Source: Simmondsia chinensis (lineage: Eukaryota > Streptophyta > Magnoliopsida > Caryophyllales > Simmondsiaceae). From it: 64,000 nucleotides of DNA. A model generated the notes under the pieces. It did not search any database and was not told the origin of the DNA. It saw only the letters and a program-made list of their open reading frames with translations. Where the stretch lies: NCBI GenBank assembly GCA_018398585.1, contig JAGTTD010000022.1, positions 6,702,001 to 6,766,000 on the forward strand, in the 5' to 3' direction. The position numbers were made by a program, and so were the translations under genes. Positions 44,701 to 56,148 of this stretch are shown piece by piece. Within the stretch, counting starts at the first letter, position 1, and every line of letters begins with the position of its first letter.

Positions 44701-44814
44701 TGTTACACCAATTGATGGGGTACACTTCCTTTTATACTACAAGTATTAAGAATCCTCAATTATTAAGTACATCACTCTAATGAATTACTAAACTACGTAT
44801 TATTATATATAACA
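44701..44814 (-). repeat. 3' LTR of the Gypsy, internally deleted
   Basis: 114 bp against 239 bp for the 5' LTR. Both ends match (TGTTATATATAATAATACG.. and ..ATTGGTGTAACA on the minus strand), but about 125 bp of U5-side sequence present at 49281-49410 is missing. LTR comparison for dating is therefore limited to about 110 sites. Confidence 0.85.
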
Positions 44815-44839
44815 ATACCTCCCGCATAAGAACTTCCTT

Positions 44840-45425
44840 GTCCTCATGGAAGAAAGGTCGAGAAACGTAGTCGTAATTCATAGTAATCCTCCCACATCGC
44901 CTCTTCCACAGCATGATCCTTTTTTTTGACGAGTATCTGAGTGGCTGCGGCATTGCGATACTTAATGAGACGACGGTCCAAAATTGCTTCAGGTTGCCAC
45001 TGTTGCCCTTGTAGGTATGGTAATATGCTCGGGTGTCCCTCTGTCACCGCTGCCACGTGCCGATACAACTACAAAACATGAAAAGTGGGATGAATTTTAA
45101 CAGCGCCCAAAAAGTCAAGAGTATATGCAATCGAACCAACTTTAGCGATGACACAGTAAGGGCTGTAAAACTTGGCTACGAGCTTCAAGTTGGAGTGAAG
45201 ATGAACGTATGATTGACGGTACGGCTGTAAGCACAAGTATACCCGATCCCCAACTACAAATTGTCGCTCCGAATAATGGGCATCCGCAATCTATTTCATA
45301 TGGACTTGAGCGCGGGTCAAATGATGTTTAAGTAGCTGCACTGCATCCTCTCGGGCTACCAACAAGAAATCCACTGCCACAACCTCGGTCTCTCCCGGTA
45401 AATAGCAAATATGTAAAGGCGAAGC
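44840..45425 (-). pseudogene. Gypsy integrase C-terminus and chromodomain
   Basis: 45068-44844 reads PEAILDRRLIKYRNAAATQI, then LVKKKDHAVEEAMWEDYYEL. This is the chromodomain of plant chromoviruses (usual form LVKW...EEATWE) that steers insertion towards marked chromatin; its third aromatic-cage position is changed (W to K in LVKW). Upstream to 45425 are the degenerate integrase C-terminal pieces. The open frame ends ..RLRFSTFLP just before the polypurine tract. Confidence 0.8.
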
Positions 45426-46250
45426 CTAACCATATAATATCTCATACGGAGTAGATTGTATGGCCAAGTGAAAAGAAGTGTTGTACCAGAATTCTGCCAT
45501 TGGAATAAAGGTGGCCCATTTGGATGGCATGTCACAACAAAAGCAACTTAAGTAAGTCTCCAAGATGCGATTCACCGCCTCCGTTTGCCCGTCCGTTTGG
45601 GGGAGGTATCCCGAAGACATATGTAAATCGACGCCAAGTGCTTGGAATAATTCTTTCCAAAATAAACTGAGAAACACGGAGTCCCGTCAGAAATAATACT
45701 CCCCGGTAAACCGAGGAGGAAAAAAACCGAATCGAGAAAGACCCTTGCCACAGTCTATTTGGTATACGAATGAGTAAGCGGCATAAATTGCGCGTACTTA
45801 CTTAAACAATCAACAACTACAAAAATTGAATCCCGTTGATGTGACCGCAATAACCCGTCAATAAAATCCATGGAGATGGAGCTCCAAACAGTGACCAGAA
45901 TTGGTAAAGGTTGTAACAACCCGAGAGAGGCCACGTTATCTGCTTTACATCATTGACAAACCGAGCACTCCGAAATAAAAGTACATACGTCACGATGCAT
46001 GCCCTTCCAATAGAAGAATCCAATCAACTTTCGAAAGGTAACTTCCATACCAGATCGACCCCCAACAACCGAGGCGTGATATACATCAAAAATGCGTGGA
46101 CGAAGCACGGGATCCTGACCAACTACCAAACACCCAAAGCGATGCAATTCAGACTGCAACCAAGAAAAAGTCAGATGAGATGTGGGATTGGACTAGAGCT
46201 GGGAAATAAGTTTCTGCATTGAAGGGTCGTGAGCCCAAGACCCACAAATT
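45426..46250 (-). pseudogene. Gypsy integrase
   Basis: 46159-45950 holds the zinc finger (YHASVVGGRSGMEVTFRKL, YWKGMHRDVCTFISECSVCQ). The usual GGHSG is GGRSG, so one zinc ligand is lost. The core continues with SISMDFIDGLL (first Asp, about 45880-45855) and ISDGTPCF around 45700-45685. 45677-45426 carries SGYLPQTDGQTEAVNRILET with the third catalytic Glu. Frame changes separate the pieces. Confidence 0.85.
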
Positions 46251-47412
46251 GCGTCTAGTAATGTTGAATTCAAATTGACAAGCAATGCACGCAGCTTTAT
46301 GCTCGAAGATGGTAAATGAGAAAGTGCATCCGTAGCTTTATTCTTGCTGCACTTTTTATACTCGATGAGTTTCGATACGAAAAGTCCATGAGTTTTGATA
46401 ACTACACCCATTGTAAAGACGTATTGACCTTTTGATCAAGCAAGAACTTTAAGCTTTGTTGATTGTTGTGGAGAATGAAATGCTGATGAGCTAGATAATG
46501 CTCCCATTTTCTCATGGCCAACACCACCGCCATTAACTCACGCTCGTGAACAGACAACCTGAGATGAGATGGAGCATGGGCTTTACTTAAGTACGCAATA
46601 GGGTGATTGTCTTGCATCAAAACAGCCCCGAGACCAATCCCCGAGGCATCGGTTTCCACCACAAATTGACGTGAAAATTTAGGTAAAGCAAGAATCGGAG
46701 CATGTGTTAACGCATGTTTGAGGGAGTGAAACGCAACTGCAGTTGTATCGGACCAATGAAAGGCGTCCCTCTTGAGTAAATCAGTGAGAGGCTTACTAAT
46801 ATTGCCGTAGTCCCATCTGAACCGACGGTAATAACCCACCAACCCAAGAAATCTTCGCAATTGTTTGAGGTCGGACGGTATGGGCCAATCATGAACAGCT
46901 TCAATCTTAGCGGGATCGGTAAACACCCCATGAGCAGATATACGATGACCAAGATAATCTATCTCCTCGAGTAGAAAACTGCACTTTGAGCCCTTGGCAA
47001 ACAAACTATTGGCTCGCATGACCTCAAAAACCAAACGACGATGATGCAAATGGGATGATACATCCGAACTATAAACCAAAATATCGTCAAAAAAAAGCAT
47101 GAACTTGCCTAAGAATGGCCGGAAGACCGAATTCGTAAGGCTTTGAAACGTTGTCGTGGCATTAGTTAAGCCAAAAGGCATCATGCGAAACTCGTAATGG
47201 CCTTGGTGAGTACGAAATAGGGTCTTGTGTACATCGGGTTTATAAACCCGTACTTGATGATAACCACTCTATACAATTCATCCAACAATTCCTCAACAAT
47301 CAGAATTCGAAATTTGTCTTTAAAAGTATGGCAGTTTAACTCCCGGTAATCAACACACATTTGCCACGAGCCATCTTGTTTCTTCACCAAAATGACGGGG
47401 GATGCCAAAAAG
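46193..47412 (-). pseudogene. Gypsy reverse transcriptase and RNase H
   Basis: RT entry at 47408 (ASPVILVKKQDGSWQMCVDY). A frame change near 47190 follows, then a 260-codon open frame (47184-46402): MMPFGLTNATTTFQSLTNSV, LFFDDILVYSSD with an intact catalytic FFDD (47094-47083), GHRISAHGVFTD, LKQLRRFLGLVGYYRRF. RNase H follows with ETDASGIGLGAVLMQDN (catalytic Asp kept) and HERELMAVVLAMRKWEHYL. The connection to integrase is 46411-46193. The RT active site looks sound even though the polyprotein is broken. Confidence 0.95.
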
Positions 47413-48095
47413 CTATTGCTATGCCGAATAACACCCCGCGTCTAGCATTTCTTGAATCATCGTTTTAATGGCATCTTTTTGTACCAACAGATGACAGTAA
47501 GGCCGAAAATTAACCGAGGGTGCATCGGGTTTGAGCAAGATGCGGTGATCAAATTCGGGTCGAAGCGGGGGAAGTTCCATAATCATTGAGAGCGGCCCAA
47601 TGAGTACCCAACACAACAGAGGAAGTACCATCCAGGACCGACAGAGACAACTCATAGAAAGGAACAGGGATAACATGAATCGAAGAGTGGGAAGGACTGC
47701 GCTTACCTGCAATAGAGACCGAAGATGGTTGACCACACAAGACACACTGCGCCTCTTGCCACTCGAAGGGCATTTGAAGTTTCTCGAAGTTCCACACAAT
47801 GGCCCCGAGCGAAGCTAACCACTGAATCCCGAGTACCATGTCACACCCACCAAGATCAATGATGAGAACATCACAAACAAAATCGGTATCCTGTGCACTC
47901 CATTTGAAATCACGGCACATGGCGCGGCACGGAATTCGATTCCCATCAGCTACCACAATAGCGGTCGTAGAGATGGTTGTAAGAACACAACCCAGCCTAC
48001 GTGCTTTCCCGAAATTGAGAAAGTTATGTATGCTACCACTATTGGCAAGAACATGGAGTGGTTTACTGTTTGGTAACCCATGACACTCATAGTAC
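47413..48095 (-). pseudogene. Gypsy aspartic protease, DSG changed to NSG
   Basis: Reading 48070 downwards: HVLANSGSIHNFLNFGKARR, where the family has LIDSGSTHNFI. The catalytic Asp codon is AAT (48041-48043), so the protease is inactive. It continues with VADGNRIPCRAMCRDFKW and DVLIIDLGGCDMVLGIQWLA (47956-47780), the normal end of chromovirus proteases. Frame changes near 47950 and 47780. Confidence 0.85.
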
Positions 48096-49230
48096 TATAA
48101 GCGAAGAGACCGGCCACCACATTACATGAGAGATGGGGAACATCGCCGGTCTCGGTTTCAAACGAGTCCATAAGGTACTCCTCGGTATCCTTATCGGGTG
48201 GATCATCCGGATCACCATAGAGCATGCGTAATTGCGGATTCTTCATTTTACAAGCCTTCATATGCTCGGGAATGAAAGGTTCATTACAAAAGAAACACAG
48301 TCCTTTTTTCATGCCTATCCTCAATTTCGGCTGTTGTAAATGTTGGTCCCTCCCGCTTTTGTGAGTGAGGACCAAATCCTGAATCTGATGAGGAACGAAC
48401 CACAGACCCAACCGATGGTGCCAAAGATGGGAATGGCGCCCGTGAGGAGGGATGTCTAGAAGGGCCAGAGAACGAAGGACGGTGCCCGTAAGCAAATTAT
48501 CCTCTTGTAATTGGGCTAATTTCATGGCATGATGTAAGGAACTCGGCTGAAGCATCAATACCGGATATCTAATGGAATCTTTAAGCCCCGTGACAAAACA
48601 CGAAACTAGGTATTCCTCGGACAGATTTAGGCGCGGCACTAGACCCTCAAATTGGGCCTGATAGGTCCAGAAACTACTGTTTTGACGCAATTTCATTAAA
48701 TCAGACATAGGATCTTAATGACTAAGACCAAAATGCTGTATCATCAACGAAGTGTACTTGGACCACAATACATCGTCAATCGGTCGACTTAGGGTTTTGA
48801 GGAATGTACGATCATCGCCCTCAAGATGCATAGAAGCGAGTTTTACTTGTGCCGAAATAGGTGTTTGATCAATTGCAAAGAATTGATCCACCATCCACAC
48901 CCAATTTTTTACATCGACACTACCATCGAAGCAAAGGAAATCGATCTTCGATAAAGGAGTATGAAATTGGTATGTAGAAGAAGTAGAGGACACAATACCA
49001 GAGTCCGGAACCGAATCAGTTACCAGATTTTGTGGTGGATTGGAAGGTCGAGCAAGAAGTCCATTTCCTTGACGATGTTGTTGCTGCACATCATGCAAGA
49101 TCTCCAAAATTGATACGATCTCACCATGAATGGCCAAGAATTGAGCATCAGTCCGGTTCTCGGTATCCTCCAACCGAGTCTCGAGACGTCGCAAGTCCGA
49201 AACACTATGTGTATCGTCCGCCATTGACAT
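48096..49230 (-). pseudogene. Gypsy gag with in-frame stop
   Basis: ATG at 49230 (or 49224) after the PBS. It begins with a coiled-coil-like segment (SDLRRLETRLEDTENRTDAQ), then the capsid domain (PLSKIDFLCFDGSVDVKNWV, LASMHLEGDDRTFLKTLSRP), then an in-frame TAA at 48715-48717. The same frame resumes (MSDLMKLRQNSSFWTYQAQF, LVSCFVTGLKDSIRYPVL). The zinc knuckle CFFCNEPFIPEHMKACK is at about 48300-48250. Only the stop breaks an otherwise readable gag to about 48480. Confidence 0.9.
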
Positions 49231-49264
49231 CAAATGCAGCACCAGTCTTGAATCTGATACCAAT

Positions 49265-49473
49265 TATTACACTAATTAATAGTGTAATCTAGATTAGGGT
49301 TAGAGTTGTGAGCTGAAGTGGGATGAGAGAGAGAATTAGAAGAAGGGAATGAGAAAAGAGAGAGAGAGATGAGAAGATATTTTTTATTATTGACCTCTAG
49401 TCAATGGCTTACACTTCCTTTAATACTACAAGTATTAAGAATTCTCAATTATTAAGTACATCACTCTAATGAA
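49265..49473 (-). repeat. Gypsy 5' LTR, internal-side part
   Basis: U5-side portion up to the hAT insertion; its continuation is 52614-52643. It contains the (GA)n-rich stretch near 49328-49380 and ends, on the minus strand, ..TTAGTGTAATA next to the PBS TTGGTATCAGA (49262-49252). Confidence 0.9.
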
Positions 49474-52400
49474 TAGTGGTGGCCACCGGGCCGGGCCGGG
49501 CCTCGGGCCAAATTTTAGAGGCCTTTGGGCCCGGCACGGCCCGGCCCATGAGGCGGGCCCGGCCCAGGCCGGGGCACGCCTGGGCTTGACCCAACGGCTC
49601 TTAGAGCCGTTGGGCTAACGGCTATATTATTATAGCCGTTGTTGAACAGCTATAATTTTCTTTTTTTTAAAAATTATATTTTTTTCTATAAATACTTAAT
49701 CCTCCCCAACTCATTTCCTCACTAAATCTTTATCCTCTTTTCTCTCTCTATACATTCATCATCTCCCATCTTCTCCAACCTTGCTAATTACAAAATTGTG
49801 CTCTAAAGTTCGAAGTTTGTAAAGTGTTTGGCTGAAATTCGAATTTCATTGTTCTCTCGTTTCGGTAATTTTAGTATCGCAATTTTATTTGATTCGCATT
49901 TTTAGTTATTTAATTTGCATTACTACTTGCATTTTATACATACTAATCACTTATACTAGTATGGCACACAACTCTTCATCATCCTCTGGAGTCGGTCGTA
50001 CTAGTTCTAGCTCTTTTTGGCCACCCAGAATCCCTAAAAGGAGTAGAATTGTCTTACTTAATACTGAAGAGCGAGCTTTTATACAACCAGATCCATCACC
50101 CCCATACATTGATGATAGCATAGATTATGACTTTTTAGAACAACAAGATTATCATGAATCAGCTGGTGGTGGGGTTGGAGACTCACAAGCTGATGTGGAA
50201 CCCACGCTCACCACCGAAGCCCAGCCTGAACCTAGTACCGGTGCTAGTAGGCGTACAACTAGTGGGGTATGGAAGCACTTTACCCTTAATAAGACAACTA
50301 ATAAAGCAACTTGTAAATTATGTGACCCAGCTAGGGATTTTAGCCATCAATCTGGCAGTGGGACGGGCACATTATACAGACATATACTTAGGTTCCACCC
50401 CGAGCAAAACCCAGATAAGAGCCAACAACGTCTAGTACAGCAAGTGACCGGTGCACTTGCAAATTTTAGGTTCTCTCAAGAGAGCAACCGAAAGGGGCTA
50501 GCTAAATATATAATTTTGAGTGAAAGGCCTTTTAATGCCGACGAAGACTCAAATTTCGTCAACTACCTCCAACAAAATGTGAACCCCGTCATTGTGAGGA
50601 TTCCTCCGAACACCGTAAAGCAGGATGCTTTTACGTTGTACCACGGGGTGAAAGCTAGGGTCTTAACACTTTTTGCGACGAACGCGAGCATGTTCTCATT
50701 GACGTCGGACGTATGGACGTCAAAACCCGGCCAATCTTATATGTGCATAACGGCACACTGGACCGATAAATGCTTCATCCTCCAAAAGAGAATAATTCAT
50801 TTTGGACTTTTAGATTGCCCCCACACTGCCGAGGTAATTACGGGTATGATTATGTCGGCAGTCCGCGACTGGAGCATAAAGCGACGTATCTTCAGTATTA
50901 CGTTCTACAATGCTACCAATAACACTACATCCGTTGCACATTTAATTAGGCAAATGAGACCCATGTTAGGTGGAAAATGTTTCCATATTCGTTGCATTTG
51001 TCATATTTTGCATTTAATGGTAATGGATGGTTTAGATCTTATAAAAGTATCCCTTACCACCTTAAGATCCGTAATAATATCTATTAAATCATCCGGCACT
51101 AGAAAAAGAAGATTTAGAAATTTATGTAGGTTGCATAATATAGAATATAAACAATTCAAATTAGACTCCCAAACTAGGTGGTCGTCTACGGTAGAAATGT
51201 TAGAGCGCATTCTACCATACAAAGACGTTCTGATGGAATTCGCCCCGGAAAATCCTACAGAATGGAGCGATTACAACCTGGGCGGTATAAATTGGGAGAC
51301 AATAGATCAAATTTGTAACTTTTTTAGCATGTTTAAAGAGGCAATGACATTTTTTTCGGGTTGCTACTATCCGGCCATGCCTCAAGCAATATCAAGATTG
51401 CTTGATATTGTAAATTGGATGGTGGGTAATGAATCCAACTCCATTTTGTTTGAATCGATTAAGGCAATGAAAGAAAAGTTTGTCAAATATTATTCTGAAC
51501 TACCTCTTACATATTGCTTGGCAACTATTTTAGACCCTCGTTGTAAACGCGGGGGTTTAAACTTGTTTTGCCAACATTTTTTCAAATATTTGCATCCTAG
51601 TCTTATATCGACACTTTCATTGCCGATGTCGATAACGACTTGCATAGTTTATTTTCTCAATATTCCTGTAAATTAGCGTCCAATAATCCTAGTACTGCTG
51701 CAGTAGGATCTTCCACGTCTAGTGGAAGTAGTTCACACACGTTATATTCGTGAAAACTGTTGGAGCAATTTACGCCCACAGTAACCTCCACGTCATGTGA
51801 CGAGCTAGATTATTATTTGCCCACACCGTTGGTCCATATTTTTGGGCCGCCGGCCAACCCGCATTTTGACCTTTTACAATGGTGGAACACAAACCAAACC
51901 CAGTATCCCGTGCTTTCTACCATGGCACGTGATATACTAAGTTGTCCGGTGTCTTCAGTAGCATCGGAGTGTGCTTTCAGTCTTGGTGGCAGGTTGCTTG
52001 GAACGAAGAGGGTGAAGCTATCGCCGTCAAGCTTGGAGATGTCCGTGTGCTTGAAGGATTGGCTGCTAGCAGAGGCAGGAGATCAACAAAGAATGAAGCT
52101 GGATTCATCGAGCGATGAAGAAGACGACCGCACAACTGATACGTCAAATGATGGTGTAGATACCAACCTAAGCGACTTATAGCAACACTTTTGTATGTCA
52201 ATTATTTACTTTTAAATATTTACGTCAAAAGACGACCGCACCCTCCATATGTCAGACTTTGTATTTTTTGATAAACAAATTTGTACTTTTAAATATTAGG
52301 CTCCAACTACGTTATATTTGTACTTGTATTTGTTACGTTATTTATTTACCATTATTTTTTTGATAAGATATTACAATTACTTATTGTATATTTTATTTTA

Positions 52401-52605
52401 TTACATATATTTAGCATTATTTTATATCTCATATTATTTATCAATGAATTACAATAATTTTAGTACAAAACGATTTTGTATTATTTAAAATTTTTTTTAT
52501 TTCTGTAAAAAAAGCGGGCCGGGCCGGGCCTGGCCCTGGAGCACCCCGGGCCCGGCCTGGCCCGCTACAGTGCAGGGCATGCTGGGCCTTCCCTATCCAC
52601 CTCTA
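49474..52605 (+). mobile_element. hAT element (BED-type), TSD CTAATGAA, inserted in the Gypsy 5' LTR
   Basis: 3,132 bp from TAGTGGTGGCCACC to ..TATCCACCTCTA, flanked by identical CTAATGAA (49466-49473 and 52606-52613). Removing it restores the LTR text seen uninterrupted at 44780. Both ends are GC-rich with GGGCCGGGC words. The 5' UTR has two hairpins: AACGGCTCTTAGAGCCGTT around 49593-49611, and AACGGCTAT..ATAGCCGTT at 49617-49640. It codes for one transposase on the plus strand, broken by a frameshift and a stop. It is younger than the Gypsy. Confidence 0.97.
49961..52182 (+). pseudogene. hAT transposase, nearly complete, inactivated
   Basis: Start chosen at ATG 49961 (MAHNSSSSSG); the upstream in-frame text is unlike the family. 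The BED zinc finger is at residues ~100-150 (SGVWKHFTLN, CKLC..HILRFH). The RNase H-like core follows: FSLTSDVWTSKPGQSYMCI (first Asp), ITFYNATNNTT at residue ~316 where the family has DNA(T/S)NN, so the second catalytic residue is Tyr (codon 50906-50908), and CICHILHLMV (C-x2-H). The insertion and C-terminal parts run to the dimerisation region WWNTNQTQYPVLSTMARDIL and SSVASECAFSLGGRLL (51880-52000). A frameshift near 51600 and a TGA near 51751 separate the last 140 codons. Confidence 0.95.
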
Positions 52606-52648
52606 CTAATGAATTACTAAACTACGCATTATTATACGTAACATTTTC

Positions 52649-52954
52649 TCATATTTTTTTCCCTAATTTGGACAACCTTTCAAAGGGTTATATAAAATGG
52701 ATTTTCAAAATAGTTATGCTAAAAATGATTTCCAACACATTACCCAAGCATTTCCAAGAATGATAAGAAGCATTTCCCTGAAACATATGGGAACACCAAC
52801 AACCATGGTTTCTTGGTGAAGAAGAATATCATAAATCTTGGTGAATCGTGTGGCAATGGAAAAAAGAAACCAGAGCATAATGAAAAAAAGGAAACTACAA
52901 TAATACAAAATTTACATAGTTTCAAGACTGTCACAACCCTCAGCAACTCAAACA
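52649..52954. other. Short spacer between Gypsy and SINE
   Basis: AT-rich, nothing recognised. Confidence 0.5.
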
Positions 52955-53203
52955 ACTACTTGGGGCTTTCAAATTGTGGGGTTCCTAAAAGGTGGTTACA
53001 TATTAGAATTCCGAAGTTAAGTGTGCTTGGGCGAAAGCATTACCAGGATGGGTGACCTCCTGGAAAGTTATCACCCTCCGGTTGGGGGCACTCAGAAACA
53101 CCCTCTCTTCAGGGGTTACCCTGAAGGGAGAAGGCTGCCTACATCCGCCCCTTTCAGACCCTACTTAGGTGGGAACCCTTGGGACACTGGGTATGTTGTT
53201 GCT
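52955..53203 (+). mobile_element. SINE copy E: 5S head, RTE-type tail
   Basis: The 5S part at about 53003-53070 reads ATTAGAATTCCGAAGTTAAG, TGTGCTTGGGCG and GGATGGGTGACCTCCTGG; the ~45 nt before it have diverged from copies C and D. The tail matches the RTE end: ACACCCTCTCTTCAGGGG, AGGCTGCCTACATCC, CCCTTGGGACACTGGGTATG, then TTGTTG. The ends are approximate because no target duplication was found. Confidence 0.85.
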
Positions 53204-53730
53204 TTTGCTTATGTTTTAATCATCAATTGTTAATAATATTAATTAGTTTTAGGATTTAGTTTTTAAAATTTATTATATCAATATCTATTGTTAAAAAATC
53301 TTCTTATATACGAAGGACTTCATTAAAATAAATGCTTCGGACTCCAAAAATATCAAGACTCATACAAGAAGGTTCAAGGCAAAATTAACATTTCTTAACC
53401 TCCAAGCAGGTTATGAAAGGGTCAATCAAGAAGACGAAGTATGTTAGAAATTGTCAACTGCCAAAAACTAGTGTTTTTTTTTTTTTTTTTTTTTTGTTTT
53501 TTGGGAAAATGCTGGGAGTCATGAGAAGAGAGCTCCACGAACCCCGAAAGGGGGGGGGGGGGGGGAGGGAATGAAAAAAAAAAAAACCGAAAAAAAGGGG
53601 ACATAGATGCTGTAGAAGAGAGGGAAAAAAAAATTTTATTTCTATTTGTGTTTTTTTTTTTTTTTTTTTTTTTTTTTGTTCTCATGGTTCTCTTCGTAAA
53701 ATGCTTTAGTAGAGAGGTCCCTCTACTTTA
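53204..53730. repeat. Homopolymer-rich spacer
   Basis: Contains T runs (about 53473-53495 and 53651-53676), G16 at 53550-53565 and A runs around 53576-53586. No gene; the open frame across it is a translation of the runs. Confidence 0.85.
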
Positions 53731-53845
53731 TCTATTATATTAATTTAGTCCTTATATTTTTAATTATATTATTTTAATTCTAATTAAAAATAGAGGTACT
53801 AAATTGGCACAATTAAAAATATAAGGACTAAATTAACACAATAGA
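53731..53845. repeat. Short inverted repeat (hairpin, ~35-bp arms)
   Basis: Arms 53731-53765 and 53811-53845 are inverted copies differing at a few positions (TTAATTTAGTCCTTATATTT and its complement), with a 45-nt loop. The size and AT-rich arms fit a foldback/MITE remnant. A dispersed relative of the AGGACTAAATT motif occurs near 43805. Confidence 0.7.
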
Positions 53846-54990
53846 CAAAATATAAAAACTTTTGACATATGTAACCCTAAACTTTATGATTATTTATGTC
53901 ACATGTTCATATACTATAATATTTATATTTTTGAATGTATTAATTTATACCCTTTATAATTTCCCTTGTACTAATTTAATTCTAAGTAAATTTTGAGTTA
54001 AATCAACGAAGAAATTCTCAATCATTAGGTCATGTTGATTTAAATAGCGCTAATGGATAAGTTTTTATTGAAGCACTCGCATCATATACATAATAGCATA
54101 TATTGAATTTTGTGCTTAAAAAGTAAGAATAAGAATATTGAGGTACGTTACTGCAGTATTAATAAAAAAAAGTTGTCATATTAATTTTGCCGGTTGAAGA
54201 TAACGTCATCACTTCGAAGAGGGGCCTTTTTATTAATATATCAAAAACTTAGAGTCGTTTTAATTTACTCAAAAGAAAGAGAAACTTTTTTATTATTTTT
54301 AAAAATATTGCTGTACTAAAATAGAAATAATAATAAATCTATTGTGCAAATGACTCTATAATAAATTATAATCAAATTTTAAAAATAAGAACTTAATAAT
54401 TTTAATAATTTGATTATTTTTATCATATAATTATATTGAAATTATATAAATAAATAAATTACATATGTACAATAACAAATATAAACATGAAATATTAAAC
54501 TATGCAAACCCCAGCTCAAAAATACGCAAGCGCAGAGCCCAGCGAGTTTCCTGAGCATTTTTTTTTATTATGTCATATAAAATTAGGCACATCCATCTTG
54601 TCTATCTTGTATATTATTATAAAGTACATACTTCTTTCAAAAATCTCTAAACTTTAATTATAAGTATTATAGGCCATGACTTTCTTATTAATAAATTCAC
54701 CCTTGCATTTAAGTTGTAGACTTGCATTTTTTTGAACATTTGTATAGAACGTTTTGAGTCAACAAACTTTAGGCTAATTTTGCTTGACATTTTTTAAAAA
54801 ATAGTTTAAGAATTGAAAGGAACTTTCAATAAGAAGGTACTAGTTAAAAGTGATAATTTAAGTTTAAAACATCGAGACATTTGGATGTAACATTACATTT
54901 TTTTCAAATCGTAAACACCCTTCGCCAATTGCACGGGATAACACTAGTATCTAATTAAGTACATATATATATATGTAGATTAATTATATG
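53846..54990. other. AT-rich spacer, partly dispersed repeat
   Basis: No gene. 54218-54260 resembles the dispersed repeat flanking the CACTA element at 28870 and 32101. Confidence 0.5.
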
Positions 54991-55139
54991 GCTATATTTG
55001 GCTGTAGCTATTAGCCACTAACGTTTAGCTGTTAGCTATTAAATAATTAATTAGTTATTAGCCATTAGCTAATGGGTAATGTATTTGGTACATTAAGATA
55101 AAAATGTTGCGACATAGAATTTAATTATATAGTGTTCGA

Positions 55140-56148
55140 CCCCACCCTCACCATAACCCAAACCCTAACTAGACTGTATCGCTCCCCCTCCCCTTCGAAA
55201 ACCCCTCCTTCCTCCTTCCTCCTGCCTCCGACAACCACCGTCACCAACCTTCGAACTGCACCCAAGACCGACTTCGAACAACACCTCCGACCTCCACCAC
55301 CAAGAATCGTCGAGCCACCCTTCGAACCCACCTCCGTAAACAGACCCCGCCGCCACCGCACCACACCCTCCCAAACACCACTTACCACCAATCCTCCACA
55401 CCCACCCCGACATCGAACCCCACCACCACCCCGCTCCACCCAAACACCCACCACCACGGCCCTCTGACCTCGCACCCCGCCACCACCTCGCCTCACCCAC
55501 CCCAACCCAGACCTCGCCTCACCCAATCACCCACCACTTCGCCTCACCAACCTCGCACCTCACCACCACCTCGCCTCACCTACCACCACCTCGCCTCACC
55601 CCACCTGACTAGACACCCGCACCGACACTGGCACCACACCACTGCACCCCTCGACACCCCAGCACCAACATTAGCCACACCCACACACACATCACACACA
55701 CCTCTCCCGCCCAACCACAACCACCAGCCCCTCATCACCACCATCACTACCACCAACAATCCAAAACCAGCAGCCCATAGCCGACAAGCAAGAGCGGGCT
55801 CATGTAAGTTTTAGCCGGGTCAAAGTACCAACAACGCACCGGCCCCAGGTTTGATCTATCCTTTATTACAGCAGGGTAGTGTTTTGATTTACCATTGTTG
55901 AGTATCTTCTTTTGGTTTACTTGGCTTTGTTTCATTTCATTATTTTGAACCGTGTGATTCGTATTGACTGTGGGGGTGCTTCTTCGGTGTTTATGCTATA
56001 TTCAGCTTCTTGTCTTGTTGTTCACTTACCCGTGTTAGGTATAGCTAGTTTATGAGCGCGAACAACTATGAAACCCAGACATTGAGGTCATCTTCTAAGG
56101 GGTTGGGGAGGGGGAGGGTTTTGGGCGGGGGAAAAGGGGACAGGGAAC
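55140..56148 (+). other. RTE LINE 5' region
   Basis: C-rich, A-poor sequence with many CCACC/CACC words to about 55770, then ordinary sequence with an AACCAGCAGC..GAGCGGGCTC segment, and a G-rich stretch (56100-56145) just before the endonuclease ATG. The Pro/Thr-rich open frame 55132-55467 (+) and its minus-strand counterparts come from the biased composition; no family match. Confidence 0.6.

Larger units (their letters stand above)
44701..52643 (-). mobile_element. Chromodomain Gypsy element, TSD TTTTC, interrupted by a hAT
   Basis: The left end TGTTACACC at 44701 and right end TACGTAACA at 52643 are flanked by TTTTC on both sides (44696-44700, 52644-52648). Subtracting the hAT and its 8-bp duplication leaves about 4.8 kb: 5' LTR (right, 239 bp when joined), PBS TTGGTATCAGA near 49262, gag, protease, RT, RNase H, integrase, chromodomain, a polypurine tract (GCGGGAGGTAT, complement of 44815-44825) and 3' LTR. 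This is the order of plant chromoviruses. It is the best-bounded retroelement in the window but has frameshifts, stops and lost active-site residues. Confidence 0.95.

Noticed and set aside
53422..53685. Lys-rich 87-codon protein
   Set aside because: It is read through T, A and G homopolymers and has no other support.
55132..55526. Pro/Thr-rich or Gly-rich proteins on both strands
   Set aside because: Overlapping open frames on both strands come from the C-rich composition of the LINE 5' region; no family features.
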